From assembly GCF_031348265.1 (NCBI RefSeq), contig NZ_CP133771.1, positions 5,642,001 to 5,706,000 of the forward strand: a stretch of 64,000 nt of DNA, read 5' to 3'. The position numbers and the translations under genes are program-made. This document shows, piece after piece, positions 50,062-59,110 of this stretch (positions are counted from its first letter, which is position 1; each line of letters begins with the position of its first letter). The notes below the pieces were generated by a model that was given only the letters and a program-made list of their open reading frames with translations, was not told the DNA's origin and did not search any database. This DNA is from Streptomyces collinus (GTDB lineage Bacteria; Actinomycetota; Actinomycetes; Streptomycetales; Streptomycetaceae).

Positions 50062-51012
50062 GTGACTGTCGGTAATAAGCGCAGGCAGCCCAGCCTGGCC
50101 CAGCTCCGGGCCTTCGCGGCGGTGGCCGATCACCTCCATTTCCGGGACGCGGCAGCCGCGATCGGCATGAGCCAGCCCGCCCTCTCGGGCGCCGTGTCGG
50201 CCCTGGAGGAGACACTCGGAGTGACGCTCCTCGAGCGTACGACGCGCAAGGTGCTGCTCTCACCCGAGGGCGAGCGGATCGCCGTACGCGCCAAGGCGGT
50301 TCTGGGGGAGGTGGGAGCGCTCATGGAGGAAGCCGAGGCGGTCCGGGCGCCCTTCACCGGGGTGCTGCGGCTCGGGGTGATCCCGACGGTGGCGCCCTAT
50401 CTGCTGCCGACGGTCCTGCGACTCGTCCACGAGCGGTACCCGCACCTCGACCTCCAGGTGCACGAGGAGCAGACCGCCAGCCTCCTCGACGGCCTGGCCG
50501 GCGGCCGGCTCGACCTGCTGCTGCTCGCCGTGCCCCTGGGGGTGCCGGGCGTGACCGAACTGCCTTTGTTCGACGAGGACTTCGTACTCGTCACGCCGCT
50601 CGACCACTGGCTCGGCGGCCGGGAGGGCATCCCGCGCCAGGCACTGCGCGAGCTGAACCTGCTCCTGCTGGACGAGGGCCACTGCCTGCGCGACCAGGCC
50701 CTCGACATCTGCCGGGAGGCCGGCCGCGACGACGTGCCGGTCACCACGACCGCCGCGGGGCTGTCCACGCTGGTGCAGCTCGTCGCGGGCGGGCTCGGCG
50801 TCACCCTGCTGCCGCGCACCGCCCTCAAGGTCGAGACGTCCCGCAGCAACCAGCTCCTCACCGGGTACTTCGCCGACCCGGCCCCCACCCGCCGGATCGC
50901 GCTGGCGATGCGGGCGGGGGCCGCACGCGGCGGGGAGTACGAGGAGCTGGCGGCCGCCCTGCGCCAGGCGCTGCGGCCGCTGCCCGTACGGGTCGTCGAT
51001 CGCGACGCCTGA
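50062..51012 (+). CDS. oxyR: LysR-family peroxide sensor OxyR
   Basis: This 316-residue LysR regulator has an N-terminal helix-turn-helix (about 10-70, AAAAIGMSQPALSGAVSALE). The effector domain contains the redox cysteines Cys208 and Cys217 in GHCLRDQALDICREAG, equivalent to Cys199 and Cys208 of E. coli OxyR. Disulfide formation by peroxide activates it. It is divergent from ahpCD, its classical target. The GTG start follows GGAGG at suitable distance. Confidence 0.96.
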   Translation: MTVGNKRRQPSLAQLRAFAAVADHLHFRDAAAAIGMSQPALSGAVSALEETLGVTLLERTTRKVLLSPEGERIAVRAKAVLGEVGALMEEAEAVRAPFTGVLRLGVIPTVAPYLLPTVLRLVHERYPHLDLQVHEEQTASLLDGLAGGRLDLLLLAVPLGVPGVTELPLFDEDFVLVTPLDHWLGGREGIPRQALRELNLLLLDEGHCLRDQALDICREAGRDDVPVTTTAAGLSTLVQLVAGGLGVTLLPRTALKVETSRSNQLLTGYFADPAPTRRIALAMRAGAARGGEYEELAAALRQALRPLPVRVVDRDA

Positions 51013-51028
51013 CGCCCCGCATGAGGAC

Positions 51029-53365
51029 CTACTCCGTCCGCAGCCCGTCCGGCCGCATCAGCTTCATCAGCGGCGGCAGGCTCAGCAGCGTCACCACGAG
51101 GACGACGCCCGCGCCGATGCCGGTCACCGACAGCACGCTCGGCCAGTCCACCCGGACCGATGTGTTCGTCATCCGCAGCAGGACCGCGCCCAGGGTCATG
51201 CCCACCGCCGCGGCGAGCAGCAGGCCGAGACCGATCGGGATCGCCGTCTGCCACAGCACCGACAGGCCCAGGGTGCGACGCCGGGTTCCGAAGGCGACCA
51301 GGGACGACAGCAGCTTGCGGCGTTCGCGCAACTGCTCCAGCTGCGAGACCAGCAGGCTCGCCCCGATCAGGGCCAGCACACACGCGGCTCCGACGGACAG
51401 GCCGGTGCGGATGGCGGCGTAGCGGTCGTTGCTCTCGATGCTGTGCCAGGTCATCGGCTGGGACGTCGGGTCGAGCCGCGCGGCCGTGTTGCGCACGTGG
51501 TCGTAGGCGTCCGGCACCGAGGGGTCCACGCTCAGGAAGAGCCGCGTGGAGATGAGCGTTTTGAGCTTCCCGGGCAGCGCGCCGGGGGTGATCAGGATGC
51601 CGCCGCGCTCGTACCCGGTGGGGTCCTCGCGGGACTCGGCCTGCCGGATGTCCCGCGGAACGGTCCAGGAGACCGTACGGTCGCCGGTGCGGCCGGTTTC
51701 CTCCGATTCGGCCCACAGGGGCGTGCCGGGCACGGCCAGGCGGTCGCTGTCGCTGTCGTACTCCGAGCCCTTGGCCGCGAAGACGTCACCGTCGCGGCAG
51801 TCGGGGAGCGTTGCGACTTCACGCAGTGACGCGCAGTCGGCCACGGTGATCTGGATGAGGGCGTCCGCCTCGCGCCGGTCGCCGAGATGGAAGTCCGACA
51901 GGACGGTGACCTTGCGTATGCCCTCGGTGTCGCGGTACTGCGCGGCGACCGGGGCGGCGTCGCTGCCGTCCGGCACGTCCACGCTCATCTGGGCCCGGGA
52001 GACGTCGTACTGCGACGCCCTGGTGTAGTTGCCCTCCACCCCGGCGAACAGCATCTGCAGCGCGATCGCCCCGGCCACCGCCACCGCGATGCCGTTGACC
52101 ATGCGAGCCGCCACACCGCTGCTCAACTGGAGCCTGCGCACGGCAAGTTGCCAGGCGACTCCGCCCGAACCGAGCCGGGCGACGACCGTCTCCACGACCC
52201 AGGGCAGCAGCGCCGTGACACCGATCAGGAGCAGCATCACGCCGCCGACGACCAGGTACTGGTTGAAGCTCCCGCCGTCGTCGCCCTGCCCCATCATCGG
52301 GTAGAGCAGCGCCAGCCCGCCCAGCGGCAGCAGCAGCCGCCACCACAGCCGGCGCCGCGCGGGCCTGGCCGTGCGCACCACGCCGAGGGGCTCGATGACC
52401 ACCCCCCGCAGCGCGAGGATCGTCACCAGGACCGCGGCCGCCGGCACCGCAAGCGCGACCAGGACGGCCAAGAAGGGGGAGGGGTTCAGATAGCTCGGGA
52501 ACACGCTGACGCGGAACACCTCGACGGACGCCGCCAGTTGCCGTCCGAGCAGGAAGAACCCGGTGCCGAGGACGAGCCCCAGCACGGAACCGGCGAGCGC
52601 CTCCCCGGCGGCGATCCGCCGGGTCATCCGGCTGTCGGAGCCGACCAGCCGCAGCGCCGCGAGCCTGCGGTCGCGCCGCTCGCCGCCGAACCGCACGGCC
52701 GCGGCGATGAACACGGCGACCGGCATCAGCAGCACCACGAAGACGACCAGGACCAACAGGAGCAGCACCGGGTCCCACGGGTCGGGCGACCCCAGGTCCG
52801 GGTTGCCGAAGCTGTCGATCCGGGCCCCGCTGGCGGAGCCCTGAAGCCGTTCCGCGAGCCCCTTGCCGCCCGCGTAGTAGGCGAGTTCCTGCGAGCCGAC
52901 CAGCCCCTGCTCGCCGATGGTGCCCGTGATCCGGTAGTCCAGCCGCTCCCGCAGCAGCTTGCCCTCGCCGGAGGCGAGCAGCTCCTTCAGCGCGGGGGAG
53001 ACGACCATCTCGCCGTCCGCCGGGAACGCCGGCACCCCCGGGGGCAGCGGAGCCTTCGGGCCTTCGGCCTCCAGCATGCGCCCGCGCACGTCCCGGTCCC
53101 GGAAAGTGGTGTCCGAGTCCACGACGATCAGGGTGTCGTCGGCCTTCGGTATCTCCTGCTGGCCGAAGGTGTGGTCGCTGCGCGCCTCCTCGCGCCGGTC
53201 CCGTTCCGCCAGCGCCCCCGGGATGGCGGTGGTGAGCAGCAGCAGCGCCACTCCGAGCCCGACGCCGACGGCCGTGAGCAGCGCCCGGGTCCACCCCTCG
53301 CGTCCGCCGGCGAGGGCGAACCGGGCCCCCATGCCCAGGTCCCGGCTCCACTGCCCGACGCTCAT
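51029..53365 (-). CDS. FtsX-like ABC transporter permease
   Basis: This 778-residue permease has two FtsX/MacB-type transmembrane modules. One helix lies near 28-50, helix groups occur at about 205-350 and 360-470, and three C-terminal helices lie around 665-770. Large extracellular loops lie at about 55-200 and 480-650. It overlaps the ATPase gene upstream by 4 bp (ATGA) and forms an exporter with it. Such PadR-linked exporters often move antimicrobial peptides, lipids or drugs; the substrate is not evident. Its end lies only 16 bp from the convergent oxyR stop, with no visible terminator between. Confidence 0.9.
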   Translation of the reverse strand: MSVGQWSRDLGMGARFALAGGREGWTRALLTAVGVGLGVALLLLTTAIPGALAERDRREEARSDHTFGQQEIPKADDTLIVVDSDTTFRDRDVRGRMLEAEGPKAPLPPGVPAFPADGEMVVSPALKELLASGEGKLLRERLDYRITGTIGEQGLVGSQELAYYAGGKGLAERLQGSASGARIDSFGNPDLGSPDPWDPVLLLLVLVVFVVLLMPVAVFIAAAVRFGGERRDRRLAALRLVGSDSRMTRRIAAGEALAGSVLGLVLGTGFFLLGRQLAASVEVFRVSVFPSYLNPSPFLAVLVALAVPAAAVLVTILALRGVVIEPLGVVRTARPARRRLWWRLLLPLGGLALLYPMMGQGDDGGSFNQYLVVGGVMLLLIGVTALLPWVVETVVARLGSGGVAWQLAVRRLQLSSGVAARMVNGIAVAVAGAIALQMLFAGVEGNYTRASQYDVSRAQMSVDVPDGSDAAPVAAQYRDTEGIRKVTVLSDFHLGDRREADALIQITVADCASLREVATLPDCRDGDVFAAKGSEYDSDSDRLAVPGTPLWAESEETGRTGDRTVSWTVPRDIRQAESREDPTGYERGGILITPGALPGKLKTLISTRLFLSVDPSVPDAYDHVRNTAARLDPTSQPMTWHSIESNDRYAAIRTGLSVGAACVLALIGASLLVSQLEQLRERRKLLSSLVAFGTRRRTLGLSVLWQTAIPIGLGLLLAAAVGMTLGAVLLRMTNTSVRVDWPSVLSVTGIGAGVVLVVTLLSLPPLMKLMRPDGLRTE

Positions 53366-54051
53366 ACGACGCGCTCCATGTCACGGGACTTGCCGTCCCG
53401 GACGACGATCTCGCGGTCGGAATACGCGGCCACCCGCGCCTCGTGGGTGACGAGCACCACGGCCGTGTTGGCCGACCGGGCGGCGTCCGTGAGCAGCTCC
53501 ATCACGCGCTCGCCGTTGAACGAGTCGAGCGCGCCGGTCGGCTCGTCGGCGAAGACCACCCGCGGGTTCGTCACCAGAGAGCGGGCCACGGCGACCCGCT
53601 GCCCCTGACCGCCGGAGACCTCGCCGGGCCGCTTCTTGCGGAGGTCGTCGACCTCCAGCCGTTCCATCCACGCCAGCGCGGTCCGCTCGGCCTCCTTGCG
53701 GGAGGAGCCGTTCAGCCGCAGCGGCAGCGCGACGTTCTCCACGCAGGTGAGTTCCGGCACGAGCTGCCCGAACTGGAACACGAACCCGAACTCGGAGCGC
53801 CGCAGCGCACTGCGCTCGGCGTCGCTCATCGAGGTCACCTCGCGCCCGTTGTAGGTGATCGAGCCCGAGTCGGGCATGACGATCCCGGCCAGGCAGTGCA
53901 GCAGGGTCGACTTGCCCGACCCGGACGGGCCCATCACGGCGACGACCTCGCCCGGGTGGATGGAGAACCCGGCGCCGTCGAGGGCGGTCGTCGGCCCGTA
54001 CACCTTGCGCAGGTCCTGGGCGGTGAGGAGCGAACCAGCGGGAATCGTCAC
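53362..54051 (-). CDS. ABC transporter ATPase (LolD/MacB type)
   Basis: This 229-residue ATPase carries Walker A GPSGSGKST (Lys47), the Q-loop in FVFQFGQLVPELTCVENVALPL, the signature VSGGQGQRVAVARSL, Walker B VVFADEPTGALDS and the switch His in LVTHEARVAA. It energises the FtsX-like permease. It overlaps both the permease gene and the padR gene by ATGA, making a tightly coupled three-gene operon. Confidence 0.95.
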   Translation of the reverse strand: MTIPAGSLLTAQDLRKVYGPTTALDGAGFSIHPGEVVAVMGPSGSGKSTLLHCLAGIVMPDSGSITYNGREVTSMSDAERSALRRSEFGFVFQFGQLVPELTCVENVALPLRLNGSSRKEAERTALAWMERLEVDDLRKKRPGEVSGGQGQRVAVARSLVTNPRVVFADEPTGALDSFNGERVMELLTDAARSANTAVVLVTHEARVAAYSDREIVVRDGKSRDMERVV

Positions 54052-54572
54052 TGGGTCACCGCCTCACGGAGCTTGTCCAGACGGGCCGCGGCCAGCTCCA
54101 GCCAGCGCAGATCCGCCTCCAGGTGGAACAGGGCGTGGTCGCAGATGAGCTGGTCGGCCAGATCGCCCTTGCGCTTGCGGTCGGTGAGGATCCGCATGCT
54201 GCGCAGGTGCTCCGAGCGCTGCGTGTCGAGGATGTCCCCGGCGTCGCGGTGGGTGAGCAGCGCGAGGACGACCTTCGTGTAGAGGGTCGACTGGAGGTAG
54301 GGCTCCGGCTTCTCGGGCGTGGCGAGCCAGCGCGCGACGTCCGTGACGCCGGCCTCGGTGATCGCGTACCGCTTGCGCTCGGGCCCGTCGCCCGCCTCGA
54401 TGCCGTCGACCTCGACGAGCCCGTTCTTCAGCAGGCGGGACATCGTCGAGTAGACCTGGCCGTAGTGCAGCGGCCGGTCGTGACCGAACTTCTCGTCGAA
54501 GGCCCGTTTCAGGTCGTAACCGTGACGTGGGCCGGACTCCAGGAGTCCCAGGAGAGTGTGACCGATGGACAT
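54048..54572 (-). CDS. PadR-family transcriptional regulator
   Basis: This 174-residue PadR regulator has the N-terminal winged helix (about 4-85, LLGLLESGPRHGYDLKRAFDEKFG...VYSTMSRLLKNGLVEV) and a C-terminal helical dimerisation domain (Vir_act_alpha_C type, about 95-172). It is the first gene of the operon with the ABC exporter and most likely represses it until an exported compound binds. The repeated GTATAC elements just upstream are its probable operator. Confidence 0.93.
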   Translation of the reverse strand: MSIGHTLLGLLESGPRHGYDLKRAFDEKFGHDRPLHYGQVYSTMSRLLKNGLVEVDGIEAGDGPERKRYAITEAGVTDVARWLATPEKPEPYLQSTLYTKVVLALLTHRDAGDILDTQRSEHLRSMRILTDRKRKGDLADQLICDHALFHLEADLRWLELAAARLDKLREAVTQ

Positions 54573-54582
54573 GGTCGGGACT

Positions 54583-54614
54583 GTACACGGTGTGTATACG
54601 CGGCATGTATACGC
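54583..54614 (-). promoter_or_regulatory. Probable PadR operator upstream of the padR-ABC operon
   Basis: Two copies of TGTATACGC (54593-54601 and 54606-54614, 13-bp spacing) lie 20-40 bp upstream of padR, each with a self-complementary GTATAC. A related TGTACAC precedes them. Such A+T-rich palindromic elements stand out in this DNA and suit PadR autoregulation. Confidence 0.55.
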
Positions 54615-54700
54615 CGAGTGTGCAGCTCCTGGCCAGGGGTGCGGCCGTGCAGGTCGGAGTGCGTTGTCACGGTTTCGCTACAGCCGTCCGGTCCGGGTGC

Positions 54701-54961
54701 TCAGGCCGGCGGGGGCCCGGAGGCGGAACCCCCGGGCGGCCGCCCCCGCCGGGGCAGCGGCCCGGTCTCCCGCGGCAGCCGCCCCGCCTCGGCCAGCGCC
54801 TTCCGCAACAGGAACTCGATCTGCGCGTTGGCCGACCGCAGTTCGTCCCCGGCCCACCGCGCGAGCGCCTCGTACACCGCAGGGTCCAGCCGCAGCAGCA
54901 CCTGCTTGCGCTGCTGCTGCGGCCGCCGCTGCGGGCCCTGGCCTTCGGGAGGGACCGTCAC
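54701..54961 (-). CDS. Small ribbon-helix-helix-like protein, coupled to the SPFH gene
   Basis: This 86-residue protein starts at a GTG that overlaps the SPFH gene stop (GTGA). Its core, QVLLRLDPAVYEALARWAGDEL followed by RSANAQIEFLLRKALAEAGR, has the strand-helix-helix pattern of Arc/MetJ (HicB-type) DNA-binding proteins. The tail is Pro/Gly/Arg-rich and disordered. It may autoregulate the two-gene operon by binding the palindrome at 55948-55961; this is inference. Confidence 0.75.
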   Translation of the reverse strand: MTVPPEGQGPQRRPQQQRKQVLLRLDPAVYEALARWAGDELRSANAQIEFLLRKALAEAGRLPRETGPLPRRGRPPGGSASGPPPA

Positions 54962-55893
54962 TGGTAGAGGGACCCGGTGTTGAGGACCGGCTGCGCGGCC
55001 CGGTCGCCGCACAGCACCACCATCAGGTTGGAGACCATCGCCGCCTTCCGTTCGGAGTCCAGCTCCACGATGTCGCGCTCGGTGATCCGGGCGATCGCCG
55101 CCTCCACCATGCCCACCGCGCCGTCCACGATCTGCCGACGCGCCGCGACCACCGCTCCGGCCTGCTGCCGCTGGAGCATCGCCGAGGCGATCTCGGGGGC
55201 GTACGCGAGGTGCGTGAAGCGGGACTCGATGATCTGCACGCCGGCCGCCTCCACGCGCGCGTGCAGCTCGACCGCGAGCTTCTCGGTGATCTCCTCGGCG
55301 TTGCCGCGCAGTGAGAGGCCGTCCTCCTCGTGGGCGTCGTAGGGGTACTCGATGGCGATGTGCCGCACGGCCGCCTCGGTCTGGGTGGAGACGAACTCGA
55401 TGTAGTCGTCGACCTCGAAGGTGGCCTGGGCGGTGTCCTCGACGCGCCACACCACGACCGCGGCGAGCTCGATCGGGTTGCCGTAGGCGTCGTTGACCTT
55501 CAGGACGGCGGTCTCGTGGTTGCGTACGCGCGTCGAGATCTTCGTGCGGGAGGTGAAGGGGTTCACCCAGCGCAGGCCGTCCTGCCGGATCGTGCCGCGG
55601 TAGCGGCCGAAGAGCTGGACGACCCGGGCCTCGCCCGGAGCCACCATGTTCAGCCCGCACATGGCGAGGAACGCCACGAGCGCGACCAGGATGCCGCCGA
55701 CGATCAGCCCGGCCTTCGCGCCGCCCGCCTCCACCGAGGGGGCGAGCGCGATCAGTCCCGCGCCTGCCAGCAGCCCGACCAGGCCGAGCAGCAGGGCCAG
55801 CCCGCCGCCGATGCTGTGTGCGGTGAACTCCCGCACGCGTGGCGCCGGCATCTCGGGCACGTCGGCCGTGACCTGCGTGTCGTGTGTGGACAT
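54958..55893 (-). CDS. SPFH/Band 7 family membrane protein
   Basis: This 311-residue protein has two N-terminal transmembrane helices (about 27-50 and 58-80) followed by a Band 7/SPFH domain (VAPGEARVVQLFGRYRGTIRQDG onward) and a helical coiled region (about 215-290). Such proteins form oligomers that organise membrane domains or shield proteases. The ATG at 55893 was chosen for its GGGGGA ribosome binding site. It is the first gene of an operon with the ribbon-helix-helix-like gene. A perfect 14-bp palindrome lies 55 bp upstream. Confidence 0.92.
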   Translation of the reverse strand: MSTHDTQVTADVPEMPAPRVREFTAHSIGGGLALLLGLVGLLAGAGLIALAPSVEAGGAKAGLIVGGILVALVAFLAMCGLNMVAPGEARVVQLFGRYRGTIRQDGLRWVNPFTSRTKISTRVRNHETAVLKVNDAYGNPIELAAVVVWRVEDTAQATFEVDDYIEFVSTQTEAAVRHIAIEYPYDAHEEDGLSLRGNAEEITEKLAVELHARVEAAGVQIIESRFTHLAYAPEIASAMLQRQQAGAVVAARRQIVDGAVGMVEAAIARITERDIVELDSERKAAMVSNLMVVLCGDRAAQPVLNTGSLYQ

Positions 55894-55947
55894 GGGTGGT
55901 CCCCCGTTCTTCTGTCGAAGCCACTCCTGCATAGCTTCTGTCTAGCT

Positions 55948-55961
55948 AAGTGATATCACTT
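55948..55961. promoter_or_regulatory. Perfect 14-bp palindrome upstream of the SPFH operon
   Basis: AAGTGATATCACTT is a perfect, A+T-rich palindrome 55 bp upstream of the SPFH start. Its symmetry and place suggest an operator, possibly for the ribbon-helix-helix-like protein of the same operon. Confidence 0.6.
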
Positions 55962-56127
55962 TATCGCGTCCTGGCAACCCTTCGCGTGTCTCGTACGTCG
56001 GTTCCGTTGGGATGGGTGCTGATTGTCACGTCCGCAAAGGGCCGGATCGGCAGCCCTATCTCTTATCTCCCGGTGTTAGCTTTCTGAGCTGACCTGAGCG
56101 GCGAACCTGTGTGACGCGTGAGCACAC

Positions 56128-58443
56128 ATGAACGAAGCGGAGCGGATCGGACCCATGGGGCGAGCGGAAGAGAGACGCGCCAGACAGCGCGGTGGGCGCC
56201 GGGCGGCACCCAAGAGCCGCCGTTCATCGGCCACGGCCGGGAAGAGCGGCATACGCAGGCTCTTCACCTGGAAGAAGATCCTCGGCACCTTCCTCGGCCT
56301 GTGCCTGCTGGGCATGGGCGCCTTCATCGTGCTGTACATGGTGATCGACATCCCCGAGGGGAACGCCGACGCCAAGCGCCAGAGCAACATCTACAAGTAC
56401 AGCGACGGCTCGATCATGGCCCGCGACGGCAAGGTCAACCGTGAGAACGTCGACCTCTCCCGGGTCCCCAAGGAAGTGCGGCTGACCTTCGTCGCGGCCG
56501 AGAACAAGACCTTCTACAAGGACGCCGGCGTCGACCTCAAGGGCACCGCCCGCGGTCTGCTCAACACTCTGTCCGGACGGGGTGCGCAGGGCGGTTCGAC
56601 GATCACTCAGCAGTACGTCAAGAACTACTACCTGACGCAGGAACAGACCGTTTCGCGCAAGCTGAAGGAAATGGTCATCTCGCTGAAGCTGGACCGGGAG
56701 AAGCCCAAGGACTACATCCTCGCCGGCTACATCAACACCAGCTACTACGGCCGCAACGCCTACGGCATCCAGGCCGCGGCCCAGGCCTACTACCGCAAGG
56801 ACGCCGAGAAGCTCAGCGTCGCGCAGGGCGCCTACCTCGCCGCGCTCCTCCAGGCCCCGAGCCAGTACGACTGGGCCGTCGCCTCGGAGAACGGTAAGAA
56901 GCTGGTGAAGCAGCGCTGGAACTACGTCCTGAACAACATGGTCGACGAGGGCTGGCTGAGCGCGTCCGATCGGGCCGGCATGAAGTTCCCGGTGCCCGAG
57001 GAGCCCAAGCCCGCCCCCGGCATGGAGGGCCAGAAGGGCTATCTGGTCAACGCGGCCAACGCGGCACTGGAGAAGCAGCTCGTCGCCCAGGGCGCCGCCG
57101 ACAGCGCCAAGCAGGCCGAGGCGCTGGTCAACGCCGGCGGATGGACCCTCACGCTCAACATCGACAAGAAGAAGCAGGCGGCGCTGGAGAAGTCCGTCAA
57201 GCAGCAGCTGACCGGCAAACTCGACCCCGACAAGCGCAAGGTCGACGGGGCCGTCCAGGCCGGTGCCGCGTCCGTGAACCCGAAGACGGGCGCCGTGGTC
57301 GCGATGTACGGCGGCGAGGACTACTTCAAGCACTACATGAACAACGCCACCCGCGCCGACTACCAGCCGGCCTCCACCTTCAAGCCGGTCATCCTGGCCG
57401 CGGCCCTGGAGGAGCAGGCGAAGACGCAGTCCGGCAAGCCGATCACGGCCGACACGATCTACGACGGCACCAGCAAGCGCCAGGTCGTGGAGGACGGCAC
57501 CAAGGTCGGCTTCGCCCCCGAGAACGAGGACGACCGGAACTACGGCCCGATCTCCGTCCAGACGGCCATGAACAAGTCCGTCAACTCGGTCTTCGCGCAG
57601 ATGGGCGTCGACGTCGGCATGTCCGAGGTGGTGGACGTCGCCGGCAAGCTCGGCATGGACACCAAGAACATGGAGGCCGTCCCCGCGCAGACCCTGGGCA
57701 GCATGGGCGCGAGCCCTCTGCAGATGGCCGGGGTCTACGCGACCCTCGACAACCACGGCAGGAAGGTCACCCCGGCCGTCCTGAAGTCGGCGGAGCACCT
57801 CAACCAGAACGTCACCATGCCCGACGCGGTCGGAGACCCGGTCATCAGCCGCGAGGCAGCCGACTCCGTCACCTCCGTGCTGACCGGTGTGGTCGACGAC
57901 GGCACCGCCCGGAAGGCCGTGGCCGAGAATCCCGGCCGTGACGGCCAGCAGGTCGCGGGCAAGACGGGCACGTCCGACAACAACAAGTCGGCCTGGTTCA
58001 CCGGCTACACGCCGAACCTGGTCACCTCGGTGGGCCTGTTCGGCGAGGACCCCAAGACCCACGCCCAGGTCCCGATGTACAAGGCGGGCGGCGAGCCCCG
58101 GGTCAACGGCGGCGGGTTCCCGGCGCAGATCTGGGCGGCGTACACCTTCGGTGTGATGGGCGACGTCGGCAAGTTCGACCTGGAGACCCAGCAGGGCGCG
58201 GCCGTCCAGCCGACCTGGACGCCGACGCCCACGCAGGAGCCGACCAAGGAGCCCACGCAGGAGCCGACGACCGAGGAGCCGTCGTCGTCCCCGCCGCCGA
58301 CGACGGAGAAGCCCTCGTCGTCTCCGCCGCCGAGTCCGTCGACGACACCGCCCACCCTCACCCCGCCCACGTCCCCGCCGACGACACCGCCGGACGACGG
58401 CGGTGACCCGTTCGACCCGGTCAAGCCGGGCGAGGACCAGTAG
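56128..58443 (+). CDS. Class A penicillin-binding protein (bifunctional glycosyltransferase/transpeptidase)
   Basis: This 771-residue class A PBP has a basic cytosolic N-terminus and one transmembrane helix (about 52-74). The GT51 domain has catalytic Glu125 in AAENKTFYKDAG and GGSTITQQYVKN. The transpeptidase domain has Ser416-Lys419 (STFK), Ser484-Val-Asn486 (SVN) and KTGTS at 612-616. A Pro/Thr/Ser/Glu-rich tail (about 690-771) ends the protein outside. It polymerises and crosslinks peptidoglycan. An in-frame ATG at 56155 (MGRAEERRARQ) is an alternative start that resembles other Streptomyces PBPs. Two consecutive hairpins end the transcript. Confidence 0.95.
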   Translation: MNEAERIGPMGRAEERRARQRGGRRAAPKSRRSSATAGKSGIRRLFTWKKILGTFLGLCLLGMGAFIVLYMVIDIPEGNADAKRQSNIYKYSDGSIMARDGKVNRENVDLSRVPKEVRLTFVAAENKTFYKDAGVDLKGTARGLLNTLSGRGAQGGSTITQQYVKNYYLTQEQTVSRKLKEMVISLKLDREKPKDYILAGYINTSYYGRNAYGIQAAAQAYYRKDAEKLSVAQGAYLAALLQAPSQYDWAVASENGKKLVKQRWNYVLNNMVDEGWLSASDRAGMKFPVPEEPKPAPGMEGQKGYLVNAANAALEKQLVAQGAADSAKQAEALVNAGGWTLTLNIDKKKQAALEKSVKQQLTGKLDPDKRKVDGAVQAGAASVNPKTGAVVAMYGGEDYFKHYMNNATRADYQPASTFKPVILAAALEEQAKTQSGKPITADTIYDGTSKRQVVEDGTKVGFAPENEDDRNYGPISVQTAMNKSVNSVFAQMGVDVGMSEVVDVAGKLGMDTKNMEAVPAQTLGSMGASPLQMAGVYATLDNHGRKVTPAVLKSAEHLNQNVTMPDAVGDPVISREAADSVTSVLTGVVDDGTARKAVAENPGRDGQQVAGKTGTSDNNKSAWFTGYTPNLVTSVGLFGEDPKTHAQVPMYKAGGEPRVNGGGFPAQIWAAYTFGVMGDVGKFDLETQQGAAVQPTWTPTPTQEPTKEPTQEPTTEEPSSSPPPTTEKPSSSPPPSPSTTPPTLTPPTSPPTTPPDDGGDPFDPVKPGEDQ

Positions 58444-58449
58444 GAGACG

Positions 58450-58485
58450 CCGAGGGGCGCCCGGTGAACAACGGGCGCCCCTCGG
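58450..58485. terminator. Terminator directly after the PBP gene
   Basis: A perfect 14-bp stem (58450-58463 with 58472-58485, 8-nt loop) begins 7 nt past the PBP stop codon. Confidence 0.85.
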
Positions 58486-58495
58486 GCCGTTGCAT

Positions 58496-58544
58496 GACCA
58501 CCCGTCTCCGGGACGCCGACCCGGCGTCCCGGAGACGGGTGGTC
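58496..58544. terminator. Second, 22-bp hairpin between convergent genes
   Basis: A perfect 22-bp stem with a 5-nt loop (58496-58517 with 58523-58544) follows 10 nt after the first hairpin and lies 11 nt past the end of the convergent minus-strand gene. It most likely ends that gene's transcript. Confidence 0.88.
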
Positions 58545-58555
58545 GTGATCGACTG

Positions 58556-59110
58556 TCAGTCGCAGAGCGTGGCGGACCGGACCCGGTCGATGATCGCCCT
58601 GCCGCTGGAGTCCCACATGAGCGCCGTGACCTCGGAGCACATGACGTGCAGGCCGTTGCTGCTCTCGTACTTCAAGGGACCGGCGTACTGACTGAAGGTG
58701 CCCTCGTCGACCTTGCAGGTCGCCCCGGTCAGGTTGGGGCAGAGCTTCAGCTTCATCTTCTTCGCGCTGCTCGTGTTGTTGTCGAACACGACACAGACCC
58801 CGTGCTTGCCCACCGTGGACTTGACGTAGGAGAAGAGGGTTCCGTAGCGCCTGGAGTCGGGAAGCCGCTCCGCGAACTCCAGCTCGTAGCCGCTGCCGCA
58901 GAGGGTCGCCGACGCGCTGACGGCAGCGGGGGCCGCCGCGGCGACGGCGCGCGTCTGCGCGTCCTGGGCACCGGCGGCCGACAGCTGGACGCTGGTGCCG
59001 GCGACTCGCTGCCCCGTGACGGCGGCGTCCTGGGCGATCGCCTGCGGGGCGACCAGCAGGGAGGCGACGAGAGTGGTGCCGAGGGCCAGGGCGCGCATGA
59101 GGTCACGCAT
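58556..59110 (-). CDS. Small secreted protein of unknown function
   Basis: This 184-residue exported protein has a signal peptide (MRDLMRALALGTTLVASLLV..., cleavage near AIAQDA, about residue 26), an Ala/Gln/Val-rich spacer and a compact domain (about 65-184) with six cysteines. The cysteine-containing segments are ATLCGSGYELEF, GVCVVFDN, KLCPNLT, TCKVDEG, VMCSEV and ATLCD. Disulfide-stabilised secreted domains of this type are common in Streptomyces; I cannot name the family. The ATG at 59110 has AAGGAAG upstream. The frame is open to 59263 but the extra part looks non-coding. Confidence 0.82.
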   Translation of the reverse strand: MRDLMRALALGTTLVASLLVAPQAIAQDAAVTGQRVAGTSVQLSAAGAQDAQTRAVAAAAPAAVSASATLCGSGYELEFAERLPDSRRYGTLFSYVKSTVGKHGVCVVFDNNTSSAKKMKLKLCPNLTGATCKVDEGTFSQYAGPLKYESSNGLHVMCSEVTALMWDSSGRAIIDRVRSATLCD

